Part shown: positions 50,788-59,567 of the stretch, in pieces | Numbering within the stretch: position 1 is the first letter of the stretch | Layout: the number at the start of each line of letters is the position of its first letter | Source: Streptomyces minutiscleroticus | GTDB lineage: Bacteria > Actinomycetota > Actinomycetes > Streptomycetales > Streptomycetaceae | DNA length: 64,000 bases | Assembly: GCF_014650875.1 (NCBI RefSeq) | Contig: NZ_BMVU01000040.1 | Span: 1 to 64,000, forward strand | Direction: 5' to 3' | The notes under the pieces: model-generated | Told to the model about the DNA's origin: nothing | The model's database searches: none | Seen by the model: only the letters and a program-made list of their open reading frames with translations | Position numbers and translations under genes: made by a program

Positions 50788-52050
50788 ATGAGCCTGCGCC
50801 CCGACACCCATGACATCGACGTACGCCCGATCGCCGAGGCCGAGATCCCGGAGTGGACACGCGCCCTGAACACCGGGTTCCTGCGGCCGCCGCACCCCTC
50901 GGAGGCGGAGCTGGTGGGCCGTGCCGCGTACATCGAGCCGGAGCGGACGCTGGGGGCGTTCGACGACGGGCGGTGCGTGGGGACGTTCCGGTCGTTCGCG
51001 CAGCGGCTCACGGCGGTCGGCGGGGCGGCCGTCCCCGCCGACGCGATCACGAACGTCTCCGTCACGGCGACCCACCGCCGCCGTGGCCTCCTCGGCCGCA
51101 TGATGGCCCGGGACCTGGCGGCCGCGAGGGAGCGCGGCGACGTCGTGGCGACGCTCATCGCCGCCGAGTACCCGATCTACGGCCGGTACGGCTTCGGGCC
51201 GGCCGCCCGCGTCGCCCGGTGGACCGTCGACGTGCCCCGCACCGGTCTCGACCGCCGCCGGTCCGGGCCGGACGACGGCGGGCGCGTCGACCTCGTGGAC
51301 GGCGAGGACGTCCGCAAGCTCGGCCCCGAGCTGCACGAGCGGCTGTGCCGGATCCAGCCGGGCGCCGTGGACCGCACCGAGCGCTGGTGGCAGCTCGCGA
51401 CCGGCGCGCTGAGCACCGGCCGCCCCTGGACCGAGCCCTTCCACGCCGTGTACCGCGCGGCGGACGGCGAGGTGCAGGGCCTGCTGACCTACACCGCCGA
51501 CGACCACTGGGGCGACCGCAAGCAGCCCCTGGTCACCGCCGAGGTCAAGGACCTGATCGCGGTGACCCCGACCGCCGAGCGGGCCCTGTGGCACTACCTG
51601 TGCTCGGTGGACTGGGTGACCACGGTCAAGAGCGGCGGGCGCGCCCCCGACGACCTGCTTCCGGACCTGCTGCCCGACCCGCGCGCCGCCGGCATCGACA
51701 TGGTGGCGGACTTCCTGTGGGTGCGGATCCTGGACGTCGTCCGCGCCCTCGAGGCCCGTACGTACGCCGCCGCCGGCACGCTCGTGCTGGAGGTCGCCGA
51801 CGCGGACGGGCTGTCCGCCGGCCGCTACCGGCTGGAGACGTCGCCGGACGGGGCGTCCTGCGTCCGGACGACCGGGACCGCCGACCTCGCGCTCGACGTG
51901 CGCGAGCTGGCGGCGCTGTGGCTGGGCGACGAGTCGGCGGTGCGGCTCGCCGCGCTCGGGCGGGTGACGGAAGCACGAGCGGGCGCCGCCACCGTCGCCG
52001 ACGCCCTGCTGCGTACGCCCAGGCGACCGTGGTGCCCGGACGTCTTCTGA
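50788..52050 (+). CDS. Eis-like GNAT acetyltransferase
   Basis: A 420-residue enzyme: N-terminal GNAT domain with VSVTATHRRRGLLGRMMARDL (acetyl-CoA loop), a second degenerate GNAT region and a C-terminal sterol-carrier-like domain ending with a free carboxyl Phe (PDVF). Both the length and the terminal residue match Eis proteins, in which the C-terminal carboxylate acts as a base. Eis enzymes multi-acetylate aminoglycosides and other amines; whether this one gives resistance is unknown. A TAGCGT is close before the ATG, which may make it nearly leaderless. Confidence 0.87.
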   Translation: MSLRPDTHDIDVRPIAEAEIPEWTRALNTGFLRPPHPSEAELVGRAAYIEPERTLGAFDDGRCVGTFRSFAQRLTAVGGAAVPADAITNVSVTATHRRRGLLGRMMARDLAAARERGDVVATLIAAEYPIYGRYGFGPAARVARWTVDVPRTGLDRRRSGPDDGGRVDLVDGEDVRKLGPELHERLCRIQPGAVDRTERWWQLATGALSTGRPWTEPFHAVYRAADGEVQGLLTYTADDHWGDRKQPLVTAEVKDLIAVTPTAERALWHYLCSVDWVTTVKSGGRAPDDLLPDLLPDPRAAGIDMVADFLWVRILDVVRALEARTYAAAGTLVLEVADADGLSAGRYRLETSPDGASCVRTTGTADLALDVRELAALWLGDESAVRLAALGRVTEARAGAATVADALLRTPRRPWCPDVF

Positions 52051-52134
52051 TCCCTTCTCCCTCGTTCCGTTCCCCTTCCTCACCTCCTTCTCCGCCTGCT
52101 CCGTAGCGACGGGCACGGGTGACGGTGGTACCGG

Positions 52135-52177
52135 CCGGCGCGGCTCCCGGCTCCCCTCCGGAAGGGAGCCGCGCCGG
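52135..52177. terminator. Bidirectional terminator between the Eis-like gene and a small membrane protein gene
   Basis: A perfect 14-bp stem, CCGGCGCGGCTCCC and its complement, with a 15-base loop. It lies between two convergent genes in a 220-base gap without other features. Confidence 0.8.
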
Positions 52178-52269
52178 TCACATCCGAGGGCCGGTCCGTG
52201 GGACCGGCGGCCCGGGCCCGCTCCCCCCGGCGCGGGCCCGGCGGGACCGGGCAGGACCCGGTCCCGGTC

Positions 52270-52455
52270 TCAGCCGGACCGGGCGAGCAGCATCACCAGG
52301 AGGACCGCCCCGACGCCGCCGAGGGCGCCGTTCCTGGCCTTGACGCCGATGGACAGCGCGACGAAGGCGATGATCCCCATCGGCCCGTACTTCCACTGCA
52401 CGAGCTGCTCGAATCCGATGACCAGGGCGGCGACGACGAGAGCGACGAGCGGCAT
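52270..52455 (-). CDS. 61-residue double-helix membrane protein (module A)
   Basis: MPLVALVVAALVIGFEQLV starts a protein with two membrane helices joined by QWKYGPMG. It is clearly paralogous to the 62-residue protein at 53659-53847 (shared pattern VIG-x-EQLV-x-W-x-YGP-x-G). GAAGGAGGG lies just before the ATG at 52455. Each copy is divergent from a GntR regulator that shares its promoter region, so the small protein is probably the main target of that regulator. Function unknown. Confidence 0.78.
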   Translation of the reverse strand: MPLVALVVAALVIGFEQLVQWKYGPMGIIAFVALSIGVKARNGALGGVGAVLLVMLLARSG

Positions 52456-52568
52456 GGCGGTCCCTCCTTCGGGACGGAGCGGCGGACTTCCGCGGGGAGG
52501 ACCGTCCACCTGGTCGGATGGGTGCGACTCTGGTAGCCAACATCTAAATTTTCCAACCATGTTGCTGA

Positions 52569-52583
52569 AGTTGGCGACCAACT
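52569..52583. promoter_or_regulatory. Operator palindrome of module A
   Basis: AGTTGG-CGA-CCAACT, an exact 6-bp inverted repeat, halfway between the two divergent starts. The same palindrome, with CAA in the middle, occurs at the matching place of module B (53966-53980). A second, looser repeat (CAACT at 52632-52636, AGTTG at 52654-52658) lies over the GntR promoter. It is the likely binding site of the adjacent GntR protein. Confidence 0.7.
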
Positions 52584-52670
52584 CACATCAAGCTAATCCC
52601 ACTTGGAGGAGTCTCATAACCACCTTTCCGGCAACTCCCTGAAGATGGCGTGAAGTTGTAGTGTTCCGTT

Positions 52671-53585
52671 GTGGACCCGGAGAACGGCGCCGCCGAAGGA
52701 CGGAAGAGACCGGTGCGGCCGCAGCGGTCGCACCGCGAGGTGGCCGAAGCACTGCGCGACCGGATCAGGACGGGCGAGCTGCGGCCGGGACAGCGCCTGC
52801 CCACGCAGACCAGACTGGCCGAGGAGTTCGGCGTCGAGCGGGGGGCCGTACGGCAGGCGCTGCGCATCCTGAGGTCGGAGAACTTTCTCGCCGACGTCCC
52901 CAGGGGCGGCCCGGCGATCGTCGCCCTGCCCGCGGAGCGGGTACCGACCGGGCCCGGAGCCCCGCCGCAGCCCACCACGGTGACGCTCGCGCCGCGCATA
53001 GCGGCCGCCTTCCGTGCGCCGCACGTGGAGATCGACGCGCTGTGCCTGACGTCGGTCTCCCTCACCCTCGCCATGAGCGAACCGCTGCGCCACATCCACG
53101 CGGGGCGCATGAAACCGGCCAAGGTCGACGTGCGGGTCCTGCTGCCGGGCCGGAACATCGACCTGGCCTTCCCGGCTCCGGTGGACGGCCGGGACGACCG
53201 GGGCGACGACGACCCCGTGCACCAGCGCTGGCTGGCCCAGCGCAACGCCCAGGGCCAGGTGCTCAAGCACAACCTGCGCGCCCTGCGGGCCACCCACGGC
53301 ATCGAGGTGAACGTCTCGTTCCGGGCGCTGCCCTTCACCCCGCCGGTCAAGCTGTACCTGCTCAACGGCGTCGAGGCGCTCTTCGCGTACTACACACTCA
53401 AACGGCGTGAGGAGGAGTTCGGCAACGAGCAGCTGGAGCTGTACGACGCCGAGGGCACGCGGTCCACGCTGTTCTCCTTCGGGCTGGGGGCCGGGCTGCG
53501 GGACACCACGTTCGTGGAACAGTCCCATCTGTGGTTCAACGCGCTGTGGGAGACCATCAGTTCGGAGCTGGTGCTCTCGGACTGA
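52671..53585 (+). CDS. GntR-family regulator (module A)
   Basis: A 304-residue protein with an N-terminal GntR winged helix (EVAEALRDRIRTGELRPGQRLPTQTRLAEEFGVERGAVRQALRIL) and a C-terminal domain I cannot name, with the conserved stretches VNVSFRALPFTPPVKLYLLNG and FVEQSHLWFNALWETIS. The C-terminal half is nearly identical in order to module B. The GTG start follows a TAGTGT -10 (52659-52664) by six bases, so the mRNA is probably leaderless. It may repress itself and the small membrane gene; the ligand is unknown. Confidence 0.88.
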   Translation: MDPENGAAEGRKRPVRPQRSHREVAEALRDRIRTGELRPGQRLPTQTRLAEEFGVERGAVRQALRILRSENFLADVPRGGPAIVALPAERVPTGPGAPPQPTTVTLAPRIAAAFRAPHVEIDALCLTSVSLTLAMSEPLRHIHAGRMKPAKVDVRVLLPGRNIDLAFPAPVDGRDDRGDDDPVHQRWLAQRNAQGQVLKHNLRALRATHGIEVNVSFRALPFTPPVKLYLLNGVEALFAYYTLKRREEEFGNEQLELYDAEGTRSTLFSFGLGAGLRDTTFVEQSHLWFNALWETISSELVLSD

Positions 53586-53658
53586 GGCCTCCCGGGTGCG
53601 GCGCCGGCGGCCGTGGCCGCCGTCCTGGCCGTGGCCGTGACTCCGACTTCGACGCAGG

Positions 53659-53847
53659 TCAAAGGGCGGGGCCCGACACGGTGAGGGCCAGGACGACCGC
53701 TCCCATGGAGCTGAAGGCGGGGCTCTTCGCCCGGATGCCCACGGCCAGGAGCAGCAGCCCGACGACGCCCGTCGGGCCGTACCGCCACCGGACGAGCTGT
53801 TCGAGGCCGATGACGAAGACAGTGGACACGAGCGTGATGACGGGCAT
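53659..53847 (-). CDS. 62-residue double-helix membrane protein (module B)
   Basis: Paralogue of 52270-52455: MPVITLVSTVFVIGLEQLV, then RWRYGPTG and a second helix (VVGLLLLAVGIRA). CAGGAGG precedes the ATG at 53847. It lies tail to tail with GntR A and head to head with GntR B, so each small protein pairs with its own regulator. Function unknown. Confidence 0.78.
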   Translation of the reverse strand: MPVITLVSTVFVIGLEQLVRWRYGPTGVVGLLLLAVGIRAKSPAFSSMGAVVLALTVSGPAL

Positions 53848-53965
53848 GGTGGTTCCTCCTGACAGACTCCTCGGCGCGGTACGCGAGGTGGAGAACGCGG
53901 CACAGGGGACAGAGCCGGGTGCCAACTGCCGACAGGAGGAGGGAAAACTTCCGCCATCTCTTACA

Positions 53966-53980
53966 AGTTGGCAACCAACT
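53966..53980. promoter_or_regulatory. Operator palindrome of module B
   Basis: AGTTGG-CAA-CCAACT, same arms as module A, followed 22 bases further by the block GATCCCCACTTGG, which module A also has as TAATCCCACTTGG. The CAACT/AGTTG pair over the promoter is also kept (54029-54033, 54051-54055). Such conservation in non-coding sequence between diverged copies points to a functional site. Confidence 0.72.
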
Positions 53981-54067
53981 TTGGCTTACTGATCCCCACT
54001 TGGCCGGTATTTATAAACAACTTTCAAACAACTCCCGGGAGATGGGCTAGAGTTGTAGCGTTTGGTC

Positions 54068-54934
54068 GTGACTCAGGAGAACGTTGCAGTGAACGGCAGC
54101 AAACGGCTCTCGCCGCAGGAGATCGCCGATGTCCTGCGGGACCGCATCCGCGCCGGTGACCTCAAGGCCGGGGACCGGATGCCCACCCAGGCCGAACTGG
54201 CGGAGGAGTTCGGGGTCGAGCGCGGCGCCGTCCGTCAGGCCCTGCGCGTGCTCCAGGAGGACGGCCTGCTCAGCAATGTGAGCAAGGGCAGCCCGCCGCG
54301 TATCGCCGAGCCGTCGGCGGCGTCGTACGAGCCGCAGCCCCCGATCGTGGGTCTCGCGCCCCGGCTCACACGGGCGTTCGAGTCGCCGCAGGTCCGCGTC
54401 GACACGGTGTGCCTGACGGCGGAGACCCTGATGCTGGCCCTCGGCGAGCCCGTCCGCCTCGTCCACGAGGGCCGCGTCCGTCCGCGGTCCATCGACGTCC
54501 GCGTCCTGCTGCCCAGCCGCGACATCCCCCTGGCCTTCCCCGTCCCCGTGGACGGCCGGGGCGACGTGGTGCACCAGCGCTGGCTCACCCAGCGCAACGC
54601 CCAGGTGCAGGTCCTGCGTCACAACCTGCGCGCCCTGCGCTCCTCCCACGGCGTCGAGGTGAATGTCTCGTTCCGGGCGCTGCCCTTCACCCCGCCGGTC
54701 AAGCTGTACCTGCTCAACGGCGTCGAGGCGCTGATCGCCTACTACCTCGTCACCGAACGCGAGGAGGAGGTGGGCGGCGAGACCCTGGGGATGTACGACG
54801 TCCTGGGCCTGGAGTCGCGGCTCTTCTCCTTCGAACGCGGGGCGGGCCATCGGGACGCGATGTTCGTGGACCAGTCGCAGAAGTGGTTCGACGCCCTATG
54901 GGAAACCATCAGCACGGACCTGACACTTTCCTAG
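54068..54934 (+). CDS. GntR-family regulator (module B)
   Basis: A 288-residue paralogue of the module A regulator: winged helix EIADVLRDRIRAGDLKAGDRMPTQAELAEEFGVERGAVRQALRVL and the same C-terminal domain (VNVSFRALPFTPPVKLYLLNG, then MFVDQSQKWFDALWETIS). The GTG at 54068 follows a TAGCGT -10 (54056-54061) by six bases, so it is also probably leaderless; a TTG at 54062 would lie before transcription begins. Its TAG overlaps the GTG of the HAD gene by one base, so the two are coupled. Confidence 0.88.
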   Translation: MTQENVAVNGSKRLSPQEIADVLRDRIRAGDLKAGDRMPTQAELAEEFGVERGAVRQALRVLQEDGLLSNVSKGSPPRIAEPSAASYEPQPPIVGLAPRLTRAFESPQVRVDTVCLTAETLMLALGEPVRLVHEGRVRPRSIDVRVLLPSRDIPLAFPVPVDGRGDVVHQRWLTQRNAQVQVLRHNLRALRSSHGVEVNVSFRALPFTPPVKLYLLNGVEALIAYYLVTEREEEVGGETLGMYDVLGLESRLFSFERGAGHRDAMFVDQSQKWFDALWETISTDLTLS

Positions 54935-55680
54935 TGACTTCTGATACAAAGCAGACCGAATCGGTGGCGGAACAGCCAGGGATACAGACAGAAAAGCTGC
55001 GGAATCTGATCACACGAGCGCGCTTCGTCCTCTTCGACTTCGACGGGCCGATCTGCCGCCTCTTCGCGGGCCTGCCGGCGGAGCGCGTGGCGGGCGACCT
55101 CGTGGAGTGGCTCGGGCGGCAGGGCCTGCGCGGGCTGCTCACGGACGAGGAGCGCGCGCACCCCGACCCGATGGCGGTGCTGCGCGCCGTCGACCGCCGC
55201 CACCCGCGCAGCGACCTGGTGGCCGAGCTGGAGGAGCGGCTCACCCGGCAGGAGCTGAAGGCGGTCGCGCGGGCCTGGCCCACGGCGTACGCGGACCCGT
55301 TGGTGCGCACGTGGAGCGCGGTCGGCGTACGCCTGGCCGTCGCCACCAACAACTCGGCGCGCACGGCCGCCGCGTACCTCGCCGGCCGCGGTCTGAGCGG
55401 GTGCTTCGCGCCGGACGTCTACGGCCGCACCCGGGACCTGCGCCTGCTCAAGCCGGACCCGTACTGCCTGCACCTGGCCCTGGACGCGCTGGGCGCGGCC
55501 CCGGAGGACGCCCTGATGATCGGCGACGCCCCGTCGGACCGCGCCGCGGCACGGGAGGCCGGCGTCCCGTTCCTCGGCTACGCGCGGCACCCGGGCAAGG
55601 CGGAGAAGCTGCGCCGGGCGGGCGCCGAGGTGGTCGTGGACTCCCTGGAACCGGTGCTGGACATCGTCCGGGGCGTCTGA
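54934..55680 (+). CDS. HAD-superfamily hydrolase (phosphoglycolate-phosphatase-like)
   Basis: A 248-residue HAD phosphatase: motif I FDFDGPICRLF (nucleophile and acid Asp), motif II VATNNSART, motif III Lys in LLKPDPYCL and motif IV MIGDAPSDRAAA. It would dephosphorylate a small phosphometabolite, or act in a pathway sensed by the GntR protein. The GTG start overlaps the GntR stop (TAGTG), which suggests coupled translation from one transcript. Confidence 0.88.
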   Translation: MTSDTKQTESVAEQPGIQTEKLRNLITRARFVLFDFDGPICRLFAGLPAERVAGDLVEWLGRQGLRGLLTDEERAHPDPMAVLRAVDRRHPRSDLVAELEERLTRQELKAVARAWPTAYADPLVRTWSAVGVRLAVATNNSARTAAAYLAGRGLSGCFAPDVYGRTRDLRLLKPDPYCLHLALDALGAAPEDALMIGDAPSDRAAAREAGVPFLGYARHPGKAEKLRRAGAEVVVDSLEPVLDIVRGV

Positions 55681-55754
55681 GCGGCGGAGCGCGGCCGGGG
55701 CCGTCCGACACGTCGGTGGCGGCCGGCCCGGCCGCGGTGCGTACCCTCCCTCCC

Positions 55755-56369
55755 ATGAGTGGGACAGGGCTGCGGGAACGCAAGAAGCTGCGGATGCACC
55801 AGGAGGTCTCGGACATCGCGATCGCGCTGTTCCTGGAGAGGGGGTTCGAGAAGGTGTCCGTCGCGGAGGTGGCGGCCGCGGCCGGAATCTCCAAGCCGAC
55901 CCTCTTCCGGTACTTCGCGGCCAAGGAGGACCTCGTCCTGCACCGGTTCGCCGACCACGAGACCGAGGCGGCGCGCGTCGTGGCGGCGCGGGCGGACGGC
56001 GAGTCCCCGCTCGGCGCGCTGCGCGGGCACTTCCTCGCCGCCCTGGACGGCTCCGACCCCGTCACCGGCCTCAACTCCGACCCCCGCGTCCTGGCCTTCC
56101 ACCGGCTGCTGTACGGCACCCCGTCCCTGGTCGCACGGCTCCACGCCTACCTGGAGCGGTCCGAGGCGGCGCTCGCCGACGCACTCGGCGGCGACCTCGA
56201 CGCCCGGCTCGCCGCGGGGCAGATCGTCGCCGTGCAGCGCCTCCTCGCGCAGGAGAACTGGCGGCGGATCACCGGCGGCGAGGACGTGGAGGCGGTCAGG
56301 CCGCAGGCGCGCGCGGCGGCCGAGCGGGCGTTCCGGCAGCTGGCGGCGGGACTGTCGCGGTACGCGTGA
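55755..56369 (+). CDS. TetR-family regulator
   Basis: A 204-residue repressor with the TetR helix-turn-helix (IAIALFLERGFEKVSVAEVAAAAGISKPTLFRYFAAKEDLVL). The C-terminal ligand domain is not conserved enough to predict an effector. A TACCCT lies seven bases before the ATG, so it may be leaderless. It is followed in the same direction by the HelD gene, with a palindrome between them, and probably controls it. Confidence 0.88.
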   Translation: MSGTGLRERKKLRMHQEVSDIAIALFLERGFEKVSVAEVAAAAGISKPTLFRYFAAKEDLVLHRFADHETEAARVVAARADGESPLGALRGHFLAALDGSDPVTGLNSDPRVLAFHRLLYGTPSLVARLHAYLERSEAALADALGGDLDARLAAGQIVAVQRLLAQENWRRITGGEDVEAVRPQARAAAERAFRQLAAGLSRYA

Positions 56370-56418
56370 CCCCGTGCGCACGGGGGGAGCGCGGCTGAAG
56401 GCAACCCGGTAAGAAATT

Positions 56419-56429
56419 TAACTCGGTTA
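56419..56429. promoter_or_regulatory. Candidate TetR operator before the helicase gene
   Basis: TAAC-TCG-GTTA inside an AT-rich patch (GAAATTTAACTCGGTTACG) directly upstream of the HelD gene's probable -10. It is short, but its position between a TetR gene and its likely target makes it worth testing. This patch is also markedly less GC-rich than its surroundings. Confidence 0.45.
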
Positions 56430-56445
56430 CGTTATTCTCGGTGGA

Positions 56446-58584
56446 ATGACGTCTCCCGACCCTGCCCACGCGCCCGCGCCCGACCGGGGAACCGCCCGGG
56501 AACTCGCCCGGGAACGCGCTCACCACGACGCCTGCCGGGCCGCCCTCGCCGCCATGGTCGACGGCGCCCGGGACCACGTCCTCACCGCCGCCGACGTCTC
56601 CGCCTCCGGCGCCGACGCCGAGGTGCTCGGCCGCCGGCTGCGCACCCGGGACCGGCGGATGCGCGAACTGCCCGCAGGACCGCTGTTCTTCGGGCGGCTG
56701 GACTTCGGCCACGGGGAGCACGCCGGGCAGAGCTACCACGTCGGACGGCTCCGGGTCGGCGTGGACCCCGCCGCCCCGCCCCTGGTGGTGGACTGGCGCG
56801 CCCCCGTCTCCCGCGCCTTCTACCGGGCGAGCGCCCGCGACCCGCAGGGCGTCGCCGTGCGCCGCCGGTTCGGCTGGACACCGGGCAGCCGGGGGGACTC
56901 GGCCGACCTGACCGGCCTGGAGGACGAGCACCTCGGCGCGGGCACGGGCGCGGGCGCGGACCCGGGTACGGGCGCGGCGGCGGGGACCGGCCGCATCCTC
57001 GCGGACGAGATCGAACGCCCCCGGGTCGGCCCCATGCGGGACATCGCCGCCACCATCCAGCCCGAGCAGGACGACCTCGTCCGCGGCGACCTCGCCGTCT
57101 CCGTCTGCGTGCAGGGCGCCCCCGGCACCGGCAAGACGGCCGTGGGGCTGCACCGGGCCGCGTACCTGCTCTACACCTTCCCGCAGCGCGTCCGGCGCGG
57201 CGGCCTGCTCGTCCTCGGACCCAACCGCACCTTCCTGACGTACATCGCCGAGGTGCTGCCCGCGCTCGGCGAGACCGGGGTGCGGCAGTCCACCCTCGCC
57301 GACGAACTCGCCCGGCACCCCGTCACCGCCGCCGACGACGAGCGCGCCGCGGCCGTCAAGCACGACGCCCGCATGGCCGAGGTGCTGCGCCGGGCGCTGT
57401 ACGCCCGCGTCGCCGTGCCCGGGGAGGCCGGCGCCCCGGACGGCCTCACCGTGCCGGACGGCTCGTACCGCTGGCGGGTGCCCGGCGAGGAACTGGCCCG
57501 CGTCGTCGCGGACGTACGCGCCGAGGAGCCGCCGTACGCCGTGGGCCGCGAGCGCGTGCGGACGCGGATCGTGGCGCTCCTGCGGCAGCGGGCCGAGCGG
57601 CGCACGGGGCCGCGGCCGGCCGCGTGGGTGCGGCGGATCGAGCGGGCGCGGGCGGTGAGCGCGTACGTCGACGCGGCCTGGCCGAAGGTGCGGCCCGAGG
57701 AGGCCGTGGCGGACCTGCTCGGCGACCCGGAGGCGCTGGAGCGGGCGGCGGACGGGCTGCTGGACGCGGAGGAGCGCAAGGCGGTGCTGTGGCCGAAGCC
57801 GCCGCGCTCGTACCGGTCGGCCCGGTGGTCGGCCGCCGACCTCGTCCTCCTCGACGAGGTCGCCGGGCTCGTCGAGCACCCCGAGGGGTACGGGCACGTG
57901 GTGGTCGACGAGGCGCAGGACCTGTCCCCGATGGAGTGCCGGGCGATCGGGCGGCGGGCGCGCTTCGGCTCGCTGACCGTGCTGGGCGACCTGGCGCAGG
58001 GCACCACGCCGTGGGCGGCGCGCGAGTGGCGCGAGACCCTGCGCCACCTGGGGAAACCGGAGGCCGAGGTGGTCCGCCTGACGACCGGCTTCCGCGTTCC
58101 CCGGGCGGTCGTCGAAGTGGCCAACCGGCTGCTGGAGCGCCTGGACGTGGCGGTGCCGCCGGCGCGTTCGCTGCGCGGCGGCGGGGGGCTGCGGCTGCGG
58201 CCGGTCCCGGCGGGGGAGGTGCTCGCGGAGACCGTCGCCGCCGTGCGCGAGGCGCTCGCGCACGAGGGGTCCGTCGGCGTCATCGGCGCCGACACCGGGA
58301 CGGCGGCGGTGCGGGAGGCGCTGGCCGCGGCGGGCATCGGGGCCGCGGGACCGGACCGGCCGGGGGAGCGGGTGACGGTGCTGGGGGCGGGCCTCGCCAA
58401 GGGGTTGGAGTACGACCACGTCGTCGTGGTGGAGCCCGCCGCCGTCGCGGAGGCGGAGACACGCGGCCTGCACCGGCTCTACGTCGTGCTCACCCGGGCG
58501 GTGTCGCGGCTGGACGTGGTGCACGCGCGGCCCCTGCCGTTCGACGGGCCGCCTGTCCTCGACCGATCACCTGTCCTCGACTGA
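56446..58584 (+). CDS. helD: HelD-type RNA polymerase-associated UvrD-like helicase
   Basis: A 712-residue superfamily 1 ATPase. The N-terminal part with RELARERAHHDACRAALAAMV is a helical arm that in HelD enters the RNA polymerase channel. Walker A is VQGAPGTGKTAVGLHRAAY, Walker B VVVDEAQDLSPME, and later helicase motifs include LTTGFRVPRAVVEVAN and KGLEYDHVVVVEP. The length and insert pattern match actinobacterial (class II) HelD, which frees stalled RNA polymerase; some, such as HelR, protect against rifamycins. I see no classic rifamycin-associated element, but the upstream TetR gene suggests induction by a small molecule. Confidence 0.88.
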   Translation: MTSPDPAHAPAPDRGTARELARERAHHDACRAALAAMVDGARDHVLTAADVSASGADAEVLGRRLRTRDRRMRELPAGPLFFGRLDFGHGEHAGQSYHVGRLRVGVDPAAPPLVVDWRAPVSRAFYRASARDPQGVAVRRRFGWTPGSRGDSADLTGLEDEHLGAGTGAGADPGTGAAAGTGRILADEIERPRVGPMRDIAATIQPEQDDLVRGDLAVSVCVQGAPGTGKTAVGLHRAAYLLYTFPQRVRRGGLLVLGPNRTFLTYIAEVLPALGETGVRQSTLADELARHPVTAADDERAAAVKHDARMAEVLRRALYARVAVPGEAGAPDGLTVPDGSYRWRVPGEELARVVADVRAEEPPYAVGRERVRTRIVALLRQRAERRTGPRPAAWVRRIERARAVSAYVDAAWPKVRPEEAVADLLGDPEALERAADGLLDAEERKAVLWPKPPRSYRSARWSAADLVLLDEVAGLVEHPEGYGHVVVDEAQDLSPMECRAIGRRARFGSLTVLGDLAQGTTPWAAREWRETLRHLGKPEAEVVRLTTGFRVPRAVVEVANRLLERLDVAVPPARSLRGGGGLRLRPVPAGEVLAETVAAVREALAHEGSVGVIGADTGTAAVREALAAAGIGAAGPDRPGERVTVLGAGLAKGLEYDHVVVVEPAAVAEAETRGLHRLYVVLTRAVSRLDVVHARPLPFDGPPVLDRSPVLD

Positions 58585-58835
58585 TCCACTGTCGTGCGGT
58601 GTTCGGGTGTTACCGGAAGGCGACGTAGCCATAACCGTGCGCGTACCAATGTGACCGGTTGCATGGCTAGTGTGATCACACCGGTGAGCGGCGGACGCCT
58701 CCCCTCGGCAGCCCGTCAACTCCCCCCCTTGCGGACGGGCCGGTCCGGCGCTCACCGGTTTTCGCGCGGACGCCTCCACGGCCTCCGTCCCGGCCCAGCC
58801 GCCTCCGTCCGGGCTGTCGCTCCTCCGTCCCGGGC

Positions 58836-59504
58836 CTACTCCTGCGTGTCGAGCGGACGCCCCGTGGGGCCGCTCTCCGAACCTGCGGGGGCCGCGTCGC
58901 CGACGACCGCTCCCGCCCACGTCAGGGCGGTCCAGCCGGTCTCCGGCGAGCCCTCCAGGACCACCACGCCGGTGTTGTCCAGCGGGTGCGCGGCGGCGAA
59001 GTCCACGTCGACGTTGCGGGCGCGGGCAGCCGTCCAGGCGCGGATGGCGGCGCCGTGGCTGACCATGGCCACGGTCCCGGCGCCGGAGGCCGCCGCCTCC
59101 GCCACCACCGCGTCGAACCGGCCGAACGCCTCGGCGCCGCTCTCCCCGCCCGGCATGCGCAGCCCGGTGTCGCCGGCCGCCCAGGCGAACGCCGTGACCA
59201 TGTACGCCTCGCCCGCCTCGGTGTCGCCGGGCTCCATCTCCAGGTCGCCGGCGGCCAGTTCCCGGATACCGTCCCTGACCAGCACCTCCAGGCCGCGCGC
59301 CGCGGCCAGCGGAGCCGCGGTCAGCTGCGTGCGGACCAGGGTCGAGGCGTACAGCGCCTCGATCCTCTCGTCCGCGAGCGCGTCCGGCAGCGCGGCGGCC
59401 TGCTTCTCGCCCAGCTCGGTCAGCCCGGGTCCGGGTACCGCGGTGTCCAGCAGGTTGGCGACGTTGGAGGGGGTCTGACCATGACGAATGAGGAGAAGGC
59501 GCAT
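58836..59504 (-). CDS. Histidine phosphatase (phosphoglycerate mutase superfamily)
   Basis: A 222-residue phosphatase starting MRLLLIRHGQTPSN, the RHG motif with the catalytic His; the second His is in VAMVSHGAAIRAW. Substrates range from sugar phosphates to nucleotides. The start at 59504 puts the motif near the N terminus as in the family; a longer frame is available. It is convergent with helD and divergent from the XRE regulator. Confidence 0.88.
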   Translation of the reverse strand: MRLLLIRHGQTPSNVANLLDTAVPGPGLTELGEKQAAALPDALADERIEALYASTLVRTQLTAAPLAAARGLEVLVRDGIRELAAGDLEMEPGDTEAGEAYMVTAFAWAAGDTGLRMPGGESGAEAFGRFDAVVAEAAASGAGTVAMVSHGAAIRAWTAARARNVDVDFAAAHPLDNTGVVVLEGSPETGWTALTWAGAVVGDAAPAGSESGPTGRPLDTQE

Positions 59505-59567
59505 GATCGCCACTCTCTCAGACAACGGCGGAGGCCCACCGTCCGGGCGGCGTGGTGTGGCGCACTT

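Noticed and set aside
56370..56445. Rifamycin-associated element before helD
   Set aside because: No GC-rich inverted repeat of that type is present; only a short AT-rich palindrome is seen.
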